A stretch of 39,451 nt of DNA from an uncultured Treponema sp. (GTDB taxonomy: Bacteria > Spirochaetota > Spirochaetia > Treponematales > Treponemataceae). The notes under the pieces were generated by a model that did no database searches, had not been told where the DNA came from, and saw nothing but the letters and a program-made list of their open reading frames with translations. The position numbers and the translations under genes are program-made. The DNA lies in contig CAJOEO010000036.1 in assembly GCA_905233535.1 (NCBI GenBank), positions 1-39,451 on the forward strand, in the 5' to 3' direction. The stretch's first letter is position 1. Every line of letters starts with the position of its first letter. This document shows, in pieces, positions 36,722-39,451 of this stretch.

Positions 36722-38242
36722 TCAATCGACAAAAATTTCGCGAACGTTTTTCTTAAAAGTGTTTCCGCGGTCGAATTCGTTTTTGAACATTCCAAAACTC
36801 GTCGCGCCTGGCGAAAAAACGACGGGCGTTCCGCGAGCAATTTTTGCGTTTTCAAACGATTTTTTGAGTGCGCAAAGCAAATCAAAAAGCGAATCAAAAA
36901 CGCCGTCGATTTTGATTTTCTGCGATTCAAAAAGTTTTTGCAATTTGTCGGTCGCTGTTCCCGAAAGCATAAAAATCGCCGCGGGAAAAAGTTTTCCAGA
37001 ATTTGCAAGCGAATTTGAAAGCGGCGAAAGGTCGAGTCCTTTGTCCGTGCCGCCACAAATCAAAACGACGGGTCGTGCAAAACTCTTTGCCGCCGCCGCC
37101 GCGCTTTCTGGAACGGTCGCCGCAGAATCGTTGTAGAATTTGGAATTCTGCCATTCGTGGAAAAATTCCAAGCGGTGTTCGATTCCTTTCCATTTTCCAA
37201 GAATTTCTAAAATCCGCGAAGAATCCACGCCAAAGATTTTTAAAACGAGAGCGGCATTTAGCGCGTTTGTGCGAATGTGCGTTCCTGGTGTCAAAAGTTC
37301 GCCCAAAACTTTGTCTTCGCGTCCGTTAAAACGCACGATTCCGTCGCCGTTTTTAAAAAACGCGCCTTCCGTTCCGTTCGGCAAAGGAATTTTTGAATAA
37401 CGCAAAACTTTGGCTTTGCTTTCTCGCGCAAAAATGTCGCCCCAATTTTTGATTAGCGTTCCGCCGTCCGCCGCTTCGTCGTCGTCAAAATCAAAAATCG
37501 AAAAATCGGATTTTGTTTGGTCTTGAAAAATGATTTTTTTGTCGGCAACGTAAGCAATCATCGAATGGTAGAAATTTTGGTGGTCTGGGACGATTTTTGT
37601 TATCACGGAAACTTTTGGTTTTAGAAGATTTCGTCCGCGCAAATCTGCAAGTTGCCAACTGGAAAGTTCCAAAACAACGGGCGTATTTTTGTTCGTTTTT
37701 TCAAGAAACGTGAGCGGGCTTACGGTGATGTTTCCGCCCAAAAACGCCGTGAATCCAGCCTCGCAAAGTCCAAAATGAATCGCACTAACCGTGGACGATT
37801 TGCCTTTGCTTCCCGTTACGGCAATTATTGGAGAATTGGTGAACGCCAAAAAAAGCGAAATGTCCGTTTCGATTGCACGTGCTTTTGAAAGATAAACGTT
37901 TCCGTCAAATTTGACTCCTGGATTTTTTATAACGCAATCGGCTTCGGAAAAATCTTCGATTTTGTGTCCGCCAAGATGAAGCGTAAGACGCGAAAAATCC
38001 AACGTCGAATCTGCAAAAATGCGTTCCAACGTGGGCGAAAGTTCCGCCTCGCTTTTCATGTCGGTTACTGTAACAAACGCGCCTTTTGAAAGCAAATATC
38101 GAACGCTCGCTTCGCCACCGCCGTTTAAGCCCAAGCCCATTACCGTGATTTTTTTCCCTTCGATTTCTTGCGGATTCTTAAAAACGCAACCGCTAGGATA
38201 AATGTGCGCACGCGGAACTAGATTTTCTGCGTCAGTTTGCAT
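36722..38242 (-). CDS. murD: UDP-N-acetylmuramoylalanine--D-glutamate ligase MurD
   Basis: ITVMGLGLNGGGEASVRYLLSKGAFVTVTD, IIAVTGSKGKSSTVSAIHFGL, VLELSSWQLADL, VLICGGTDKGLDLSPL, VVFSPGATSFGMFKNEFDRG. Confidence 0.93.
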   Translation of the reverse strand: MQTDAENLVPRAHIYPSGCVFKNPQEIEGKKITVMGLGLNGGGEASVRYLLSKGAFVTVTDMKSEAELSPTLERIFADSTLDFSRLTLHLGGHKIEDFSEADCVIKNPGVKFDGNVYLSKARAIETDISLFLAFTNSPIIAVTGSKGKSSTVSAIHFGLCEAGFTAFLGGNITVSPLTFLEKTNKNTPVVLELSSWQLADLRGRNLLKPKVSVITKIVPDHQNFYHSMIAYVADKKIIFQDQTKSDFSIFDFDDDEAADGGTLIKNWGDIFARESKAKVLRYSKIPLPNGTEGAFFKNGDGIVRFNGREDKVLGELLTPGTHIRTNALNAALVLKIFGVDSSRILEILGKWKGIEHRLEFFHEWQNSKFYNDSAATVPESAAAAAKSFARPVVLICGGTDKGLDLSPLSNSLANSGKLFPAAIFMLSGTATDKLQKLFESQKIKIDGVFDSLFDLLCALKKSFENAKIARGTPVVFSPGATSFGMFKNEFDRGNTFKKNVREIFVD

Positions 38243-38333
38243 AAAATTCCTCCGCTTTTTAGTATATCACGGCATTTCATCTCGCGTGAACAGCCAAAAC
38301 GTCGCGATTTTCCATAAACCGAAAACAAAAAAA

Positions 38334-38354
38334 ACGGCGACTTAAAGTCGCCGT
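38334..38354 (-). terminator. Terminator downstream of pfk
   Basis: acggcgac-ttaaa-gtcgccgt with T-run on minus strand. Confidence 0.75.
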
Positions 38355-38370
38355 CGCCGTTTTTCAAAAA

Positions 38371-39451
38371 TCAGTCTGCAATTCGCAAATGTCGCGGAAG
38401 TCCGTCAACCATAATCGGCGAAAGTTCCGCCTGAATCAACGGGTGAATGTAATGAATCAAATCCTGCGTAACGTAATCGTCGTCCGTAATCCATTCGAGC
38501 GGGATTTTCTTTTCCACGTTCGCGATTTGGTGAACGTCCGCCGTTTCCGTGATGCTCATATACGGGTCGTCGGAAACGCGCTTTATGACAACGACTTTGC
38601 CCGTTTCGCCTTCAAACGCCGCTTTGACCGCCGCGCCGCCCACATTGTACGCTTCCGTGATGTCCGTGCGGCTTGTCATGTGCGCCGCGCATCGCTGCAA
38701 AGTGGAAAGTTCAATCGCGCGACTTTTTACGCCAATTTCTGCCGCGATTTTATTTGAAAGGAATTTTGCCGTTCCTGACATTTGTTTGTGTCCGAACGAA
38801 TCCACGAATTCAACGTGGTCGGCAAGTTCAAAAACGTATCGTCCGTCCGCAACTTTAATGCCTTCGCTGACCGCAATCACCGCCGAGCGATTTTTCTCCG
38901 CAAGCGATTTGACTTTCTGCATAAAACGGTCGATGTCGAACGCTTTTTCTGGAAGATAAATGAGGTCAACGCCTTCGCAGTCGTCGCTTCGCGAAAGCGC
39001 AGTCGCCGCCGTAAGCCAACCCGCGTTTCGACCCATGATTTCCACAACGGAAATCGTCGGATAATCGTAAACGAGACCGTCGCGGATAATTTCTTTCATC
39101 GTTGCCGCAATGAATTTTGCCGCGCTTCCATAGCCTGGCGTGTGGTCTGTAACGGCGAGGTCGTTGTCAATCGTCTTTGGAACGCCCATAAATTTGATGT
39201 CGCTACTCGTTACAATCGCGTAATCGGAGAGCTTTTTTATGGTGTCCATCGAATCGTTGCCGCCGATGTAGAAGAAATATTTGATGTTGAGTTCGTTCAA
39301 AATCTTGAAGATTTTTTCAAAAGTGGCTGGGTCGTCTTTGATTTCTGGAAGTTTGTAGCGGCACGAACCCAAATACGAAGACGGCGTTCTCTTCAAAGGG
39401 TCTATCGCCATTGTAGAATCGAGCTTTTCGGACAGTTCGATGTATACGTAA
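38371..39451 (-). CDS. pfkA: 6-phosphofructokinase family (probably pyrophosphate-dependent type), 5' end outside the window
   Basis: RTPSSYLGSCRYKLPE, YFFYIGGNDSMDTIKKL, GVPKTIDNDLAVTDHTPGYGSAAKFI, VEIMGRNAGWLTAA; reading frame stays open to the window edge upstream of the ATG at 39411. Confidence 0.92.
   Translation of the reverse strand, partial: YVYIELSEKLDSTMAIDPLKRTPSSYLGSCRYKLPEIKDDPATFEKIFKILNELNIKYFFYIGGNDSMDTIKKLSDYAIVTSSDIKFMGVPKTIDNDLAVTDHTPGYGSAAKFIAATMKEIIRDGLVYDYPTISVVEIMGRNAGWLTAATALSRSDDCEGVDLIYLPEKAFDIDRFMQKVKSLAEKNRSAVIAVSEGIKVADGRYVFELADHVEFVDSFGHKQMSGTAKFLSNKIAAEIGVKSRAIELSTLQRCAAHMTSRTDITEAYNVGGAAVKAAFEGETGKVVVIKRVSDDPYMSITETADVHQIANVEKKIPLEWITDDDYVTQDLIHYIHPLIQAELSPIMVDGLPRHLRIAD

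Noticed and set aside
1-39451. CRISPR arrays, tRNA/rRNA genes, IS transposases
   Set aside because: None seen on reading; repeats found are dispersed or paired rather than regularly spaced, and no transposase or integrase motifs appear in the ORFs.

Overview
The window looks like part of a Treponema-type spirochaete chromosome (protein-level recognition only). Housekeeping and metabolic genes: ParE/GyrB-type topoisomerase, ParA/ParB, MiaB, MurD, phosphofructokinase (5' end cut by the window edge), divergent ThyX, PTS IIA, LrgA/LrgB, an MCP, and an XPB-type helicase operon. Accessory material: a BrnT/BrnA toxin-antitoxin pair, a CE8-CE12 pectin enzyme, a CsoR-like regulator next to an HMA protein, and the tail of a GT2/acyltransferase pair resembling those in aryl-polyene clusters. 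The main accessory locus is a Wadjet-like operon (jetA-jetB-jetC-...-jetD, ~16.5-23.9 kb, minus strand). Between jetC and jetD it carries three small, translationally coupled genes: a DUF3791-like protein, a DUF3990-like putative ADP-ribosyltransferase, and a small acidic protein. Other notable observations: (i) a near-identical ~42 bp promoter-containing direct repeat flanks brnTA and directly precedes parE; (ii) at least six genes carry frameshifts, three of them with an apparent internal deletion; (iii) a ~125 bp infB (IF-2) fragment interrupts the 5' end of a lytic transglycosylase gene; (iv) a TANNAT box lies only 6-10 nt upstream of the start codon in seven genes, suggesting leaderless mRNAs; (v) a dispersed palindromic intergenic repeat occurs at four loci. 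Domain calls come from reading the sequences, with no database searches.
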